Shown here in pieces: positions 52,426 through 61,286 of a stretch of DNA of 64,000 bases. A model generated the notes under the pieces. It did no database searches. It saw only the letters and a program-made list of their open reading frames with translations, and was not told where the DNA came from. The first letter of the stretch is position 1, and the number at the start of each line of letters is the position of its first letter. The position numbers and the translations under genes are program-made. This DNA is from Leptospira terpstrae serovar Hualin str. LT 11-33 = ATCC 700639 (GTDB taxonomy: Bacteria > Spirochaetota > Leptospiria > Leptospirales > Leptospiraceae), in the NCBI RefSeq assembly GCF_000332495.1, contig NZ_AOGW02000009.1, positions 1-64,000 of the forward strand, written 5' to 3'.

Positions 52426-52647
52426 CTATTCTTCAGAGAAAAGGTTGTTGAGTGAATCGATTAGAGTGTCTACCTCTACACCGTAACCCATACAAACTTG
52501 TTCAATGGTTTCTACTTCATTGATGGAACAATGGGAACAACCACCTAAGTGGTAGCTAGAGAAAACTAGACCTGCTTCTGGGTGGATTGCGATTGCTTCG
52601 CCCACAGTCATTTCTTTAAAAAAGCGCGGTTTTGTCGTTTCAGTCAT
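52426..52647 (-). CDS. DUF1858 protein with CxxC
   Basis: About 73 residues from the ATG at 52647 (GAGG 9 bases upstream). The pattern EMTVGEAIAIHPEAGLVFSSYHLGGCSHCSINEVETIEQVCMGYGVEVDTLIDSLN is the DUF1858 domain, found in disulfide/hybrid-cluster-associated proteins. The CSHC pair plus one further Cys may hold a metal or act in redox. It is divergent from the PTPS-like gene. Confidence 0.75.
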   Translation of the reverse strand: MTETTKPRFFKEMTVGEAIAIHPEAGLVFSSYHLGGCSHCSINEVETIEQVCMGYGVEVDTLIDSLNNLFSEE

Positions 52648-52710
52648 CTTGAGAACCCTCGAAAGGAAATTACTATACAAATATTGGACTATGCTCTATT
52701 CGTCAATGGA

Positions 52711-53121
52711 ATGTTTACCCAGGAAAACGGGAAATTTTATGTCAGGATTGAGGGAAGGTTTGAATCGGCCCATTTCCTCTACCAGTACTTTGCCGATGGC
52801 TCGGATGAGCCTATCCACGGGCATTCCTGGAAGGTAGAGGTATTTTTGGAAGGGAATACAAACCTCCGGCCAGATGGCATTTCCTATGATTTCCTGACAG
52901 CACGGACCCGCCTTACAGAACTGGTGCATTCCATTGACCATATTTTAATCAATGACCATCCAGATTTTAAAGGGATCAATCCTACGTCAGAAAATGTAGC
53001 TCGTTGGTTTTACTTTGGTTTGAAGGCGGATGTAAAATCCTCAGAAGGGCGAATCCGCCGTATTGTCATCCACGAAGGACCCGAAAATCTTGCTTTCTTC
53101 GAACCTAATTTAGAACCGTAA
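52711..53121 (+). CDS. 6-pyruvoyl-tetrahydropterin synthase-family protein, PTPS-III type
   Basis: 136 residues from the ATG at 52711 (longer frames to 52582 overlap the divergent gene). COG0720 fold: zinc His21 (ESAHFL), His36 and His38, with motif E33-P-I-H-G-H. The ExxHGH form, with no Cys, is the signature of PTPS-III, which makes 6-hydroxymethyl-dihydropterin directly and bypasses FolB in folate synthesis. Canonical QueD has CxxxHGH. The segment INPTSENVARWFYFGL and final Glu (IVIHEGPEN) are conserved. Activity is inferred from the motif. Confidence 0.75.
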   Translation: MFTQENGKFYVRIEGRFESAHFLYQYFADGSDEPIHGHSWKVEVFLEGNTNLRPDGISYDFLTARTRLTELVHSIDHILINDHPDFKGINPTSENVARWFYFGLKADVKSSEGRIRRIVIHEGPENLAFFEPNLEP

Positions 53122-53445
53122 ATTAAGTAATTTGTAACAATGGTTAGGTACTACTCCTGAGTTTTTTTGTGAGTGAGCAAAAAAAAATACAAAAAAGAAC
53201 AAAGGGTCCTGATTAATTCCGTAGCTTAGAATCTGACGTGAAAATTACGTCAGCAAACATACGTTTGTGATTAAAATTCGACATAATCCAAAAATCGTAT
53301 GGTACTCAACAAATAATGGACTGACATACGTTCAACATTTGTCTTATTTTTTTATTGCACTTGTTTTAGTTTTTTTTCATAAAAATTTTACATCTTAATC
53401 GATTGCTTTTCTACCGGCTAATTATGAAAATCGATAGAACACTCC
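53122..53445. promoter_or_regulatory. Intergenic region with clustered palindromes upstream of the RR-PAS kinase
   Basis: A 324-base region without a gene. CTGACGT (53233-53239) and ACGTCAG (53247-53253) form a 7-base inverted repeat. CAAAC-ATAC-GTTTG (53253-53266) follows directly. The 9-mer ACATACGTT occurs at 53257-53265 and again at 53324-53332. This density suggests an operator set for the downstream kinase gene, but no known binding protein fits. Confidence 0.4.
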
Positions 53446-55260
53446 ATGCCACTAACGGAAATCAAACATAGTTTAGGTCATATTCTACTTGTGGAAGATG
53501 AGGCTATATTGGCTATCTCGCAATCAGAATTTTTGAAAAACAAAGGTTATTCCGTACAGTATGTATCAAATACAAGTGATGCTTATGACTATATAACATC
53601 TGGCGAGAGAGTTGATTTAATATTAATGGATATTAATCTTTCTGATGGTATGGATGGGATCCAACTTGCAGAAAAAATTCTTTTGTATCGTGAGATTCCA
53701 ATACTTTTTGTTAGCGGATATTCAGATAATAAAATATTAGATCGTGTTTGTAAAGTGAAGCACTTTGGTTTTATTCCTAAAATTTCTAGTCCAGATATTA
53801 TCGAGTGTATGATTCGATCTGCACTCCAACTTTACAAAGCAGAACAAGAGTTAGCTTTCCGCGAAAATGAACTTCGGATTACTTTTGAAGCAATGGGCGA
53901 CGGAGTGATTGTTCTCACTCCAGAAGGTTTAATTCGGGAAATTAATCATAAAGCATTAGATATGTTGGGATACCAAAAATCGGAAGTATTAGAGAAGGAT
54001 CTTAGTTCTTATTTATTTTTAGTTCAGGCAGAAACAAGAACAAGAGTATCTTATCCTTTCTTAAATTCTTCCAATGTTCTAAAAAACACTGAAAGAAAAA
54101 ACGATTTGATTGTTGTCTCTAGCACAGGTCGTGAAACGCACGTTACTGAGACAATTTCACCCATTTTGGATACAGAAAAAAATCTAAACGGAGTTGTGAT
54201 TGTTTTTAGAGAAACTCCAGACACTCCCGTGATGGTTCCTCCAAAAGATGGGGAAAGTCTTTATGCAAAGGTTTTCCAACTCAGTCCTATTGCAATGGCC
54301 ATTTCAACAGTCAAAGATGGTACTTATTTGGATGTAAACTCTTCTATGGAAATTATCTTTCAATTTGATAAATCAAAGGTAGTCGGCAAAAAAACAGAAG
54401 AATTTAAAGCTTGGAGTAACCCAGAACAGATAGAAAGACTAAACAAAATCTATAAAGAAAAAGGTAGATTGTCTGGAGAAAGGATGTCTGTGGCTCATTC
54501 CGATGGAAAAAAATACGATGTAATTGTGTTTAGCCAAGCCTTTGAAATTGCAGGAGAACGTTTCATCTTGTGGATCAACTTAGACATAACTAAAAATTTA
54601 GATATGGAAGATCGATTGGCAAAGTCTTTAGAAGAAAAAGATGTGCTACTAAAAGAATTACAACATCGTGTTAAAAATACTCTCGCTATCATTTCTGGTC
54701 TTTTGAATTTAGAATCTTTTAAGGTTGAAAATGAAGTTGCTAAACAATCATTTTTGAATGCTCAATCTCGTATCATGTCAATGTCTAAGGTTTATGAAAA
54801 CCTTTACCAATCAGAAGATTTGGAATCGGTGGATCTCCGCAAATACATCGAAGATTTGGTTTTTAGCCTTCACGATATCTTTGTTCTCAATCCAACAAAA
54901 ATTCGTTTTGATGTGAAGTTGGAGGATGTTCGTTTGGATTTAAAACGTACATTGCCTCTTGGATTAATCCTCAATGAATTGTTAACTAACGCTTTAAAGT
55001 ATGCCTATCCCAATGATAAAGGTGGAGATATTCGTATTCACTTGTCTCGTTCGAATGAAAATATTATTTTATCTGTTGGAGATGATGGAGAAGGATTGCC
55101 GGATTCAGTGAATATTGAAAAAGGAAATCATTTCGGTTATGAGTTAATCCGCAGTTTGACATCCCAATTAAAAGGAGTATTCTCTTCTGTTTCTAAGAAA
55201 GGCGAGGGATTGAATATTATGATATCTTTTCCTCAAAAGAACAATGACAAAGGCACTTAA
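53446..55260 (+). CDS. Response regulator-PAS-PAS-HisKA_2 sensor kinase
   Basis: 604 residues, soluble. Receiver 11-130 (LLVEDEAILAISQ, Asp62 in LILMDINLSDG, Lys in FIPKIS); PAS at about 145-260 (ALDMLGYQKSEVLEKD) and 275-390 (VFQLSPIAMAISTVKDG); HisKA_2 with ELQHRVKNTLAIISGLLNLES (His407); HATPase with ELLTNALKYAYPNDKGG and GDDGEGLPD. The HisKA_2/HWE type differs from usual HisKA kinases and is common in spirochaetes and alphaproteobacteria. Its own N-terminal receiver may be regulated by another kinase. The target is unknown. Confidence 0.88.
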   Translation: MPLTEIKHSLGHILLVEDEAILAISQSEFLKNKGYSVQYVSNTSDAYDYITSGERVDLILMDINLSDGMDGIQLAEKILLYREIPILFVSGYSDNKILDRVCKVKHFGFIPKISSPDIIECMIRSALQLYKAEQELAFRENELRITFEAMGDGVIVLTPEGLIREINHKALDMLGYQKSEVLEKDLSSYLFLVQAETRTRVSYPFLNSSNVLKNTERKNDLIVVSSTGRETHVTETISPILDTEKNLNGVVIVFRETPDTPVMVPPKDGESLYAKVFQLSPIAMAISTVKDGTYLDVNSSMEIIFQFDKSKVVGKKTEEFKAWSNPEQIERLNKIYKEKGRLSGERMSVAHSDGKKYDVIVFSQAFEIAGERFILWINLDITKNLDMEDRLAKSLEEKDVLLKELQHRVKNTLAIISGLLNLESFKVENEVAKQSFLNAQSRIMSMSKVYENLYQSEDLESVDLRKYIEDLVFSLHDIFVLNPTKIRFDVKLEDVRLDLKRTLPLGLILNELLTNALKYAYPNDKGGDIRIHLSRSNENIILSVGDDGEGLPDSVNIEKGNHFGYELIRSLTSQLKGVFSSVSKKGEGLNIMISFPQKNNDKGT

Positions 55261-55298
55261 AGAGTTTTATTCGCTAAGTTTTTATCTCTTTTATTTTT

Positions 55299-55916
55299 TT
55301 ATCTTCGTTTTCTACCTCGAATGGTTCCAATAAAAACCAACCGCACTTGTTTGATCGTTTGTAATTTTAATTTTCGCATTTCGGTATGAGCATCCGTTGC
55401 TAGATCTAAAAAATCAGAAGCCATTTGAAAACAGAGGCTAACTATGAGTTCTGACGCAAATTGGATATCGGCCACAGGAATCATCTTTGGCATTCGCATG
55501 TCTTTTGCCAGTTCTGTAGCAATGGCTTTCATGGATTCCCTGATTTTTTCTCGGATCTTCTGATTGCCCCCTGTCCGTTCCCGAGCAATGAAGCGAAACA
55601 GGGAGCGGTTGTTTGCCACGTAATCGAAAAAAAATCCAATAGTGAGTCTTAGGGCAGATTTATAAGCCCCTTTGTTTCTCGCATCACCCACAATGGCCTG
55701 GATTCTTCCTCCGCAGTCATCCACCAAGGACAAACCCAGCTCCTCCATATTCTTGAAATGCCGATAAAAGGCAGCAGGAACAATTCCGGCCTCCCCAGCC
55801 ACTTCTCGAAGGCTGAGGTCTCCCAGTCCCTTTTCCTCTCCCATCAGGCGTAATGCACCCTCAAGCAGATTGCTGTGGGTACGAAGTTTCTGGGCATACC
55901 GTTTGTTGAGCTTCAT
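55299..55916 (-). CDS. TetR-family regulator, FabR/DesT-like
   Basis: 205 residues. HTH: SLREVAGEAGIVPAAFYRHFKNMEELGLSLVDD, followed by the FabR/DesT-type ligand domain (FFFDYVANNRSLFRFIARERTGGNQKIREKIRESM). E. coli FabR and P. aeruginosa DesT have the same ERxG block, and DesT represses a desaturase/reductase operon in response to acyl-CoA saturation. Here the divergent neighbours are exactly a reductase and a desaturase. Two palindromic sites lie in between, one of which is 12 bases upstream of this gene's ATG, so self-repression is likely. Confidence 0.85.
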   Translation of the reverse strand: MKLNKRYAQKLRTHSNLLEGALRLMGEEKGLGDLSLREVAGEAGIVPAAFYRHFKNMEELGLSLVDDCGGRIQAIVGDARNKGAYKSALRLTIGFFFDYVANNRSLFRFIARERTGGNQKIREKIRESMKAIATELAKDMRMPKMIPVADIQFASELIVSLCFQMASDFLDLATDAHTEMRKLKLQTIKQVRLVFIGTIRGRKRR

Positions 55917-55927
55917 AGGATGAATTC

Positions 55928-55945
55928 AGTAAACGATTGTTCACT
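55928..55945. promoter_or_regulatory. DesT/FabR-type operator 1 (upstream of the tetR gene)
   Basis: AGTAAACGATTGTTCACT is a nearly perfect 18-base palindrome (AGTaAAC, gatt, GTTCACT). It matches the second site 98 bases away and the AGTGAAC-N4-GTTCACT form known for DesT. It sits 12 bases upstream of the regulator's start. Confidence 0.65.
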
Positions 55946-56025
55946 TTTTTTGGAAATGCAAGGACTAAAATGCCGTTTTGGGGTTGACGTATCTAACAAC
56001 GTAAATTAACACTATTAAATATCTC

Positions 56026-56043
56026 CGTGAACAAGTGTTCACT
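56026..56043. promoter_or_regulatory. DesT/FabR-type operator 2 (upstream of the ferredoxin reductase gene)
   Basis: CGTGAACAAGTGTTCACT contains the perfect palindrome GTGAAC-AAGT-GTTCAC. It lies 23 bases before the ATG of the reductase gene, where a repressor would block transcription. Confidence 0.7.
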
Positions 56044-56066
56044 TAAATGCGAAATACGAGGCGAAA

Positions 56067-57152
56067 ATGAAAACATTTCCTTTTATCTTTAACGAACCCA
56101 AGGAATTCCTGAGTTTCCTGCAACTCAAAGATTGGGCCGATTTTCTACTGGGGGAATTCAATCCTAGATTCTCGGTCACTGCCATAAAGGCAAAGGTTGT
56201 CGCAGTCTGTGAAGAAACGGCCGATGCAAAAACGTTAGTATTGAAACCCAATTGGCTTTGGAAGGGTTTTAGTGCAGGTCAACATGTTCCTGTCACCGTA
56301 GAAATTGCGGGAAGGCGAGTGACCAGGTTTTATTCTTTGTCCTCTATACCAGGCGAAAAGTATTTATCCATCACCGTAAAACGCCAATCAGGTGGTCTAG
56401 TTTCCAACTTTATCAATCAAAATATCAAAAAAGGGGATTTGTTAGAATTGGGCGAGGCATCAGGGGAATTTGTCCTACCAAAGACTTTACCTTCTAAGTT
56501 TTTGTTTTTGGCTGGTGGAAGTGGAATCACTCCAATTCATTCTATTCTCAAACAACTCCAATCCTTAAAATACAATGGCAAAGTTACTCTTCTATACTTT
56601 GTTAGGTCATTTGAAGATATTATCTTACGTTCTTCCTTGGAAGAGATCGCAAAAGCAACCGGTTGGTTAGAAATTCGTTATGTATTTTCAGATCTTCCTA
56701 AAGAAGGATATGATTCTGGTTTTTTAACTAAAGAAATTTTGAAAAAGTATACTGATGATTTGAAAACTTATTCAGTTTATGTATGCGGCCCAGCACCAAT
56801 GCAAACCAAAGCACTTTCACTTTTAGAAGGAAACGAAGTGAAGTCTGAATTATTTATGTTACCTGGTCAATCTTCTTTGAAGGTTAAAAAAACAGGAACT
56901 GTGGATGTGTTTCTATCTCTAAGTCATAAAACAATCCAGGTGAAAGGTGAACGTTCTTTATTAGAAGAATTAGAAGACCAAGGGATCTACCCTCAAAGTG
57001 GATGTCGAATGGGAATTTGCCATACTTGTGTTTGTAAAAAAACTGCTGGTTCCGTAACTGATTTATCAAAAGACGAAGTATCTGAGTTAGGTGAAGAAAA
57101 CATTCAAATTTGTATCTCCCGCGCCGAATCAAATTTGGAAATAGAACTCTAG
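56067..57152 (+). CDS. Ferredoxin reductase with C-terminal 2Fe-2S domain (desaturase electron donor)
   Basis: 361 residues. FAD domain: RRVTRFYSLSSIPGEKYLSITVKR; NAD(P) domain: FLFLAGGSGITPIHSILKQL and VYVCGPAPM; plant-type 2Fe-2S: Cys313, Cys318, Cys321 (GCRMGICHTC) and Cys349. The layout matches DesC-type and PaaE-type reductases that feed membrane desaturases. GAGG 5 bases upstream supports the ATG. The desaturase gene follows 59 bases later. Confidence 0.85.
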   Translation: MKTFPFIFNEPKEFLSFLQLKDWADFLLGEFNPRFSVTAIKAKVVAVCEETADAKTLVLKPNWLWKGFSAGQHVPVTVEIAGRRVTRFYSLSSIPGEKYLSITVKRQSGGLVSNFINQNIKKGDLLELGEASGEFVLPKTLPSKFLFLAGGSGITPIHSILKQLQSLKYNGKVTLLYFVRSFEDIILRSSLEEIAKATGWLEIRYVFSDLPKEGYDSGFLTKEILKKYTDDLKTYSVYVCGPAPMQTKALSLLEGNEVKSELFMLPGQSSLKVKKTGTVDVFLSLSHKTIQVKGERSLLEELEDQGIYPQSGCRMGICHTCVCKKTAGSVTDLSKDEVSELGEENIQICISRAESNLEIEL

Positions 57153-57211
57153 AGAATTAAATTTAGAAATTAGAACATCAGCAATTAAAGAAATTATCAT
57201 AGGAAAAAAAA

Positions 57212-58393
57212 ATGAGAACGATTAGTAAAAAATTAAACAAAGAAGAGATTGAATCCTTTGGAAATGAAGTGGAAGCCCTTCGGGAAGAAGTGATGTCCAA
57301 AGTGGGAAAAGAAGATGCAGATCATATCCGCTTTATTTATAAAGCTTACCGATATACTGAAATCTTGGGTCGTGGGCTCATTCACTTTAGTTTTGAACCT
57401 ATTTCTTTTGTAGCAGGAACTTTATTACTCTCTCTTTCGAAAATTATAAACAATATGGAGTTAGGTCATAATGTTCTACACGGACAGTATGATTGGATGA
57501 ATGACCCTCGTTTTAATTCCAGAACTTTCGAATGGGACATTGTGAGTGATGCTCATCAATGGAAATTTTATCACAATTATATGCACCATACATATACAAA
57601 TGTTTTAAACAAAGACCATGACTATGGATATAATTTTACTCGTTTGACTGAAGGGCAAAAATGGAAACCGGTGCACCTAACACAACCTTTCACCAATTTA
57701 TTCCTTGCGATGAACTTTCAATGGGGAATTGGTGCTCATGGTTACCGAGTGGAATACATGGAAATTCCTAAAAAACAAAGGAAGAAAAAAACCTTAAAAG
57801 ATTATAAAGCTGTCTTCTTTAAGAAGATTGAATTGCAACTTGTTAAAGATTATATTTTGTTTCCACTTCTTGCCGGATTGAATTTTCCAAAAGTCATTCT
57901 GGGAAATATGATCGCAAATTTAATTAGAAACCTTTGGACATATGCTGTGATCTTTTGTGGTCATTTTACTGAGAATGCGGAATCCTTTTCTGCTGAAGAA
58001 ATCGTTGGTGAGTCAAAAGCACAATGGTACTTAAGACAACTCAAAGGTTCTTCTAACTTAGATGGTAGTAAGTTGTTTTATACAATGACCGGGCATCTCA
58101 GCCACCAAATTGAACACCATATGTTTCCTGGAATGCCAGCAAAACGTTACCGTGAAGTGGCTCCTCGATTGAAAGAAATTTGTGCTAAGTATGGACAACA
58201 CTACAATACAGGAAGTTTTGTGAAACAGTTTGCCTCTGTATGGAAACGTATCATTGCATATTCTTTTCCTGATTCGATTGCAGGGAAATTAATGGGTAAT
58301 CGAAAAGTTTATTTGGAACCAAAGGCTATCGTTACTCAACCCAGTTTTCAAGTTTCCCTTCCGATGGAAGAGAAATCAGTAACTCTCACTTAA
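57212..58393 (+). CDS. Membrane fatty-acid desaturase (acyl-CoA or acyl-lipid type)
   Basis: 393 residues, with three histidine boxes: His86/His90 (HNVLH); His115, His121, His125 and His126 (HQWKFYHNYMHHTYT); His295, His298, His302 and His303 (HLSHQIEHHMFPG). Hydrophobic stretches flank the boxes. The di-iron enzyme adds double bonds to fatty chains, using electrons from the ferredoxin reductase upstream. AGGA precedes the ATG. Two strong hairpins end the operon. Confidence 0.88.
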   Translation: MRTISKKLNKEEIESFGNEVEALREEVMSKVGKEDADHIRFIYKAYRYTEILGRGLIHFSFEPISFVAGTLLLSLSKIINNMELGHNVLHGQYDWMNDPRFNSRTFEWDIVSDAHQWKFYHNYMHHTYTNVLNKDHDYGYNFTRLTEGQKWKPVHLTQPFTNLFLAMNFQWGIGAHGYRVEYMEIPKKQRKKKTLKDYKAVFFKKIELQLVKDYILFPLLAGLNFPKVILGNMIANLIRNLWTYAVIFCGHFTENAESFSAEEIVGESKAQWYLRQLKGSSNLDGSKLFYTMTGHLSHQIEHHMFPGMPAKRYREVAPRLKEICAKYGQHYNTGSFVKQFASVWKRIIAYSFPDSIAGKLMGNRKVYLEPKAIVTQPSFQVSLPMEEKSVTLT

Positions 58394-58406
58394 CCTGAAC
58401 AATTTT

Positions 58407-58482
58407 GGATTTTCCACTGGCGCATTGTGGAAAATCCATCCCTTTCCTTTCTGGGGCCTCAATAATGGGGCCCCTCTTTTTT
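58407..58482 (+). terminator. Double terminator after the desaturase gene
   Basis: First hairpin: GGATTTTCCAC (58407-58417) with GTGGAAAATCC (58427-58437), a perfect 11-base stem. Second: GGGGCC (58453-58458) with GGCCCC (58469-58474), followed by TCTTTTTTG. The second is a clear Rho-independent terminator for the plus strand. Confidence 0.8.
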
Positions 58483-58487
58483 GTTTA

Positions 58488-60194
58488 CTAACTCAGTTTG
58501 ATTTTGTTTGCAGAAAGAATTGCAAGACTGTCCTTGTGAAATTCTTTACACCACTGAGTGCGTAGTTCTTTTCTGTTAGTGGATTTGTTTTTGGCTCTTT
58601 CCATCAAATAACCCACAACTACTCTCGCTGCTGATTCCACCACTTCAAAGCTATGGGCATCTTTTATTTGTTGGTCTGCAATGGATTTGTATGTTTCTAC
58701 TATGGATTCAAAAAGGATTCTGATTTCTTGTAGTTTGGGATTGGATTCGGAGCCATTTGACAAATGATCTAGGTAAGCCCGGAAAGCACCTGTAGGGCTC
58801 ATTCCTGAAGTCACTCCTCCAATGGCTGCATTGACTTGGATTTGTGTGGTCCCATCATATATGTTTGTAATCCTTGCATCCCTGTAGAGTCTGGAAAGAT
58901 CGTAATCTTCCGTATATCCTGCACCACCTAATACTTGTAATCCGTCATATACTAAGTCGTTACACATTTCAGAGTTGTAATATTTAGAAATGGGAGTGAG
59001 TGTATTTGCTACCTTTTCCCAAAACTTTCCAATTTTAGATTCTTCTGGAGTTACGGTTCTTCCGTCTTCATACCAATAATATTTGTCAACGGAATAAGCG
59101 GCTTCCACCATAAGACAACGCATGGCAGCCAGTTCTCTTTCCATACGGTCCAAAATACGACGGACTGCTGGAATTTCATAAATTGGTTTTCCGAATTGAA
59201 TTCTTTCTTTTGCATATTTGAGGGCTTCTTCATAAGCTGCAGTAACAATCCCGGTTCCTTGGGAAGATACACTGAGGCGGGCGCCATTGAGCATTCCCAT
59301 TACATACTTCACAAGTCCGAAACCTTCTTTACCAACCAAATGCCCTTCGCTATTTTCAAACACAGTTTCGCATGTTGCGGATGCTTTGATTCCTAGTTTT
59401 TTTTCTATTCCTTGGACAGCATAATTTTTGTTTTCAACGATAAAGAAGGAAAGACCTCTTGCTCCACTTTCTTGTGTTCCCGTTCGTGCTAGTGTAAGTG
59501 TAATCCCCGGACTTCCGTTGATACCGCAAGCTACAGTTTGAAATCTTTTGGTCCCATTGAGATACCACTTATCATTTGTCTTTGTTGCTTTGGTCGTAAC
59601 ATTCGGTAAATCTGATCCAAAATCTGGTTCTGAAAGTCCCATAGTGACTGTGTAATTTCCTGAAATTAATTTAGGAATCCATTCTTCTTTCATTTCGTCG
59701 GATGCACAGACTTCTAAGATGGCAGCAAGTCCCATACTACCCACAGCAATGGTGATGGAACTATCGGACCTGTACATGAGCTCAGCAATCATTGCTTTGA
59801 TGATGCTTGGTGCTCCTAATCCGCCATATCTTCTTTTAAATGCAACGGGACCAAGACCGGCATCATGGTACATTTTGATTACATCCACCATTTCTTGCGG
59901 GTGAATTACATTTCCATTATCAAATTTTAGTCCTTTGGAATCTACTACACCTGCCACCTGAGATACATACATTCCGCTGATTTCTCCGCAAGATTTTAGG
60001 ATCTCTTCGTAAAATGATTTCGCCTCATCTACATTAGATGGTGCATATTCTAGTCTAGGATTATTGTTTTCCGAGTATAACTTTGAGTCTGAGAATTGAT
60101 TTTCGTATATAGGTACAATTTCGTTCCAATCGATTAATTCGTAAAAATGTTCCTTTAAATCTTCGTTGGTTTGAAAGTAGTTGCTTTGGATCAT
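58488..60194 (-). CDS. Acyl-CoA dehydrogenase with Asp at the usual catalytic Glu position
   Basis: About 568 residues from the ATG at 60194 (AAGG upstream; open to 60221). Central ACAD motifs: MGLSEPDFGSDLPNVTTKA, RGLSFFIVENK, GKEGFGLVKYVMGMLNGARL and RIQFGKPIYEIPAVRRILDRM. The active-site block usually reading YEGTxxIQ reads IYDGTTQIQ, with Asp447 for Glu. An N-terminal extension of about 40 residues and a C-terminal helical domain resemble DmdC/FadE-type long enzymes. Beta-oxidation or acyl-CoA desaturation is likely, but the base change leaves rate and substrate open. Confidence 0.8.
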   Translation of the reverse strand: MIQSNYFQTNEDLKEHFYELIDWNEIVPIYENQFSDSKLYSENNNPRLEYAPSNVDEAKSFYEEILKSCGEISGMYVSQVAGVVDSKGLKFDNGNVIHPQEMVDVIKMYHDAGLGPVAFKRRYGGLGAPSIIKAMIAELMYRSDSSITIAVGSMGLAAILEVCASDEMKEEWIPKLISGNYTVTMGLSEPDFGSDLPNVTTKATKTNDKWYLNGTKRFQTVACGINGSPGITLTLARTGTQESGARGLSFFIVENKNYAVQGIEKKLGIKASATCETVFENSEGHLVGKEGFGLVKYVMGMLNGARLSVSSQGTGIVTAAYEEALKYAKERIQFGKPIYEIPAVRRILDRMERELAAMRCLMVEAAYSVDKYYWYEDGRTVTPEESKIGKFWEKVANTLTPISKYYNSEMCNDLVYDGLQVLGGAGYTEDYDLSRLYRDARITNIYDGTTQIQVNAAIGGVTSGMSPTGAFRAYLDHLSNGSESNPKLQEIRILFESIVETYKSIADQQIKDAHSFEVVESAARVVVGYLMERAKNKSTNRKELRTQWCKEFHKDSLAILSANKIKLS

Positions 60195-60479
60195 ATCATT
60201 ACCTTTTGGATTAGAAGACAAATTTTATAGATGTGAGGCGATTAAAAAATAATCGTATAACAAAAAAAATTGGATTTGATCTTTCTGGTGAACTGATCGG
60301 TATACTTTGTTTACGGGGATAGAATAGGAAAACAAAAGAGAACATAGTAACAAAATTTTAGATTGGAGGAAATCTAGCAAAATTAATGAGAAATTAAGGT
60401 TTCTTTTTTATTGATTCAATTTAGAATTCTAAATCTATCTCCGTCAAAGCCATTGCTGTTTTGTCGGAACAGGAGACTT

Positions 60480-61286
60480 ATGAAACAACTCATTTCCATT
60501 CTTACACTCGTTTTCGTTATTCAATGCGCCAGTGTGCCTACTGCCCAACTTCCGATAAAATCAACAGTTGCTGGATCGCCAGTGGAATACAAATTGGATG
60601 GGAAAACTTACGAAGGTTATCTCGCTACCGATTCCTCAATTACTGGAAAAAGACCTGGCATTCTAGTGATTCATGAATGGTGGGGATTAAACGAGTATCC
60701 AAAACAACGGGCAAGGCAATTAGCAGACCAAGGTTATGTAGCTTTTGTTATGGATGTTTATGGGAAAGGGATTCTTGCAAAAGACCATGTAGAGGCAGGA
60801 AAACTGTCCGGTGCCAATGGAGATCCAAAAATCATTCTTAAAAAAATCTACAAAGCACTCGATATCCTAAAATCAAATCCAAATGTGGATTCTAGAAAAA
60901 TTGGTGCAATCGGTTATTGTTTTGGCGGCGGCGGTGTCATTGAACTTGCATTAGATGGCGCTGATTTAAAAGGAGGAGTGGTATCCTTCCATGGATTTTT
61001 AGGAAGTAAAAACTTGGCTTCTGGGGTAAAAAAAATCAAAAGCAAAGTTTTAGTACATCATGGAGCTGATGATCCTTTTATTCCGAAAGCCTCAGTTGAA
61101 ACTTTTATCAAAACAGTTACAGATGCAAAAGCTCCTGTGACATTTGTTTCTCATCCAGGAGCCGTTCATGGGTTTACAAGACCAGGTTCTGAAAAACATG
61201 GACTTCCTGGATTGGCCTACAATGAAAAAGCAGACTATACATCTTTTGAAAGCATGAAAACTTTCTTTGCAGCAAACTTTAAATAG
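60480..61286 (+). CDS. Dienelactone-hydrolase-family lipoprotein
   Basis: 268 residues from the ATG at 60480 (AGGAG 5 bases upstream), with lipobox VIQC (Cys16). DLH fold: GILVIHEWWGLNEYPKQRARQLADQGYVAFVMDVYG, nucleophile Cys147 in GYCFGGGGV, then HHGADDPFIP (Asp) and AVHGFTRPG (His). The Cys-His-Asp triad is intact. Substrate unknown; surface or periplasmic location is unusual for this mostly cytoplasmic family. The 3' end overlaps the converging RND gene by 52 bases. Confidence 0.8.
   Translation: MKQLISILTLVFVIQCASVPTAQLPIKSTVAGSPVEYKLDGKTYEGYLATDSSITGKRPGILVIHEWWGLNEYPKQRARQLADQGYVAFVMDVYGKGILAKDHVEAGKLSGANGDPKIILKKIYKALDILKSNPNVDSRKIGAIGYCFGGGGVIELALDGADLKGGVVSFHGFLGSKNLASGVKKIKSKVLVHHGADDPFIPKASVETFIKTVTDAKAPVTFVSHPGAVHGFTRPGSEKHGLPGLAYNEKADYTSFESMKTFFAANFK

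Noticed and set aside
60282..60300. A GTGAAC half-site upstream of the acyl-CoA dehydrogenase
   Set aside because: Only one arm resembles the DesT/FabR palindrome, with no GTTCAC partner at the right spacing, so I did not call an operator.
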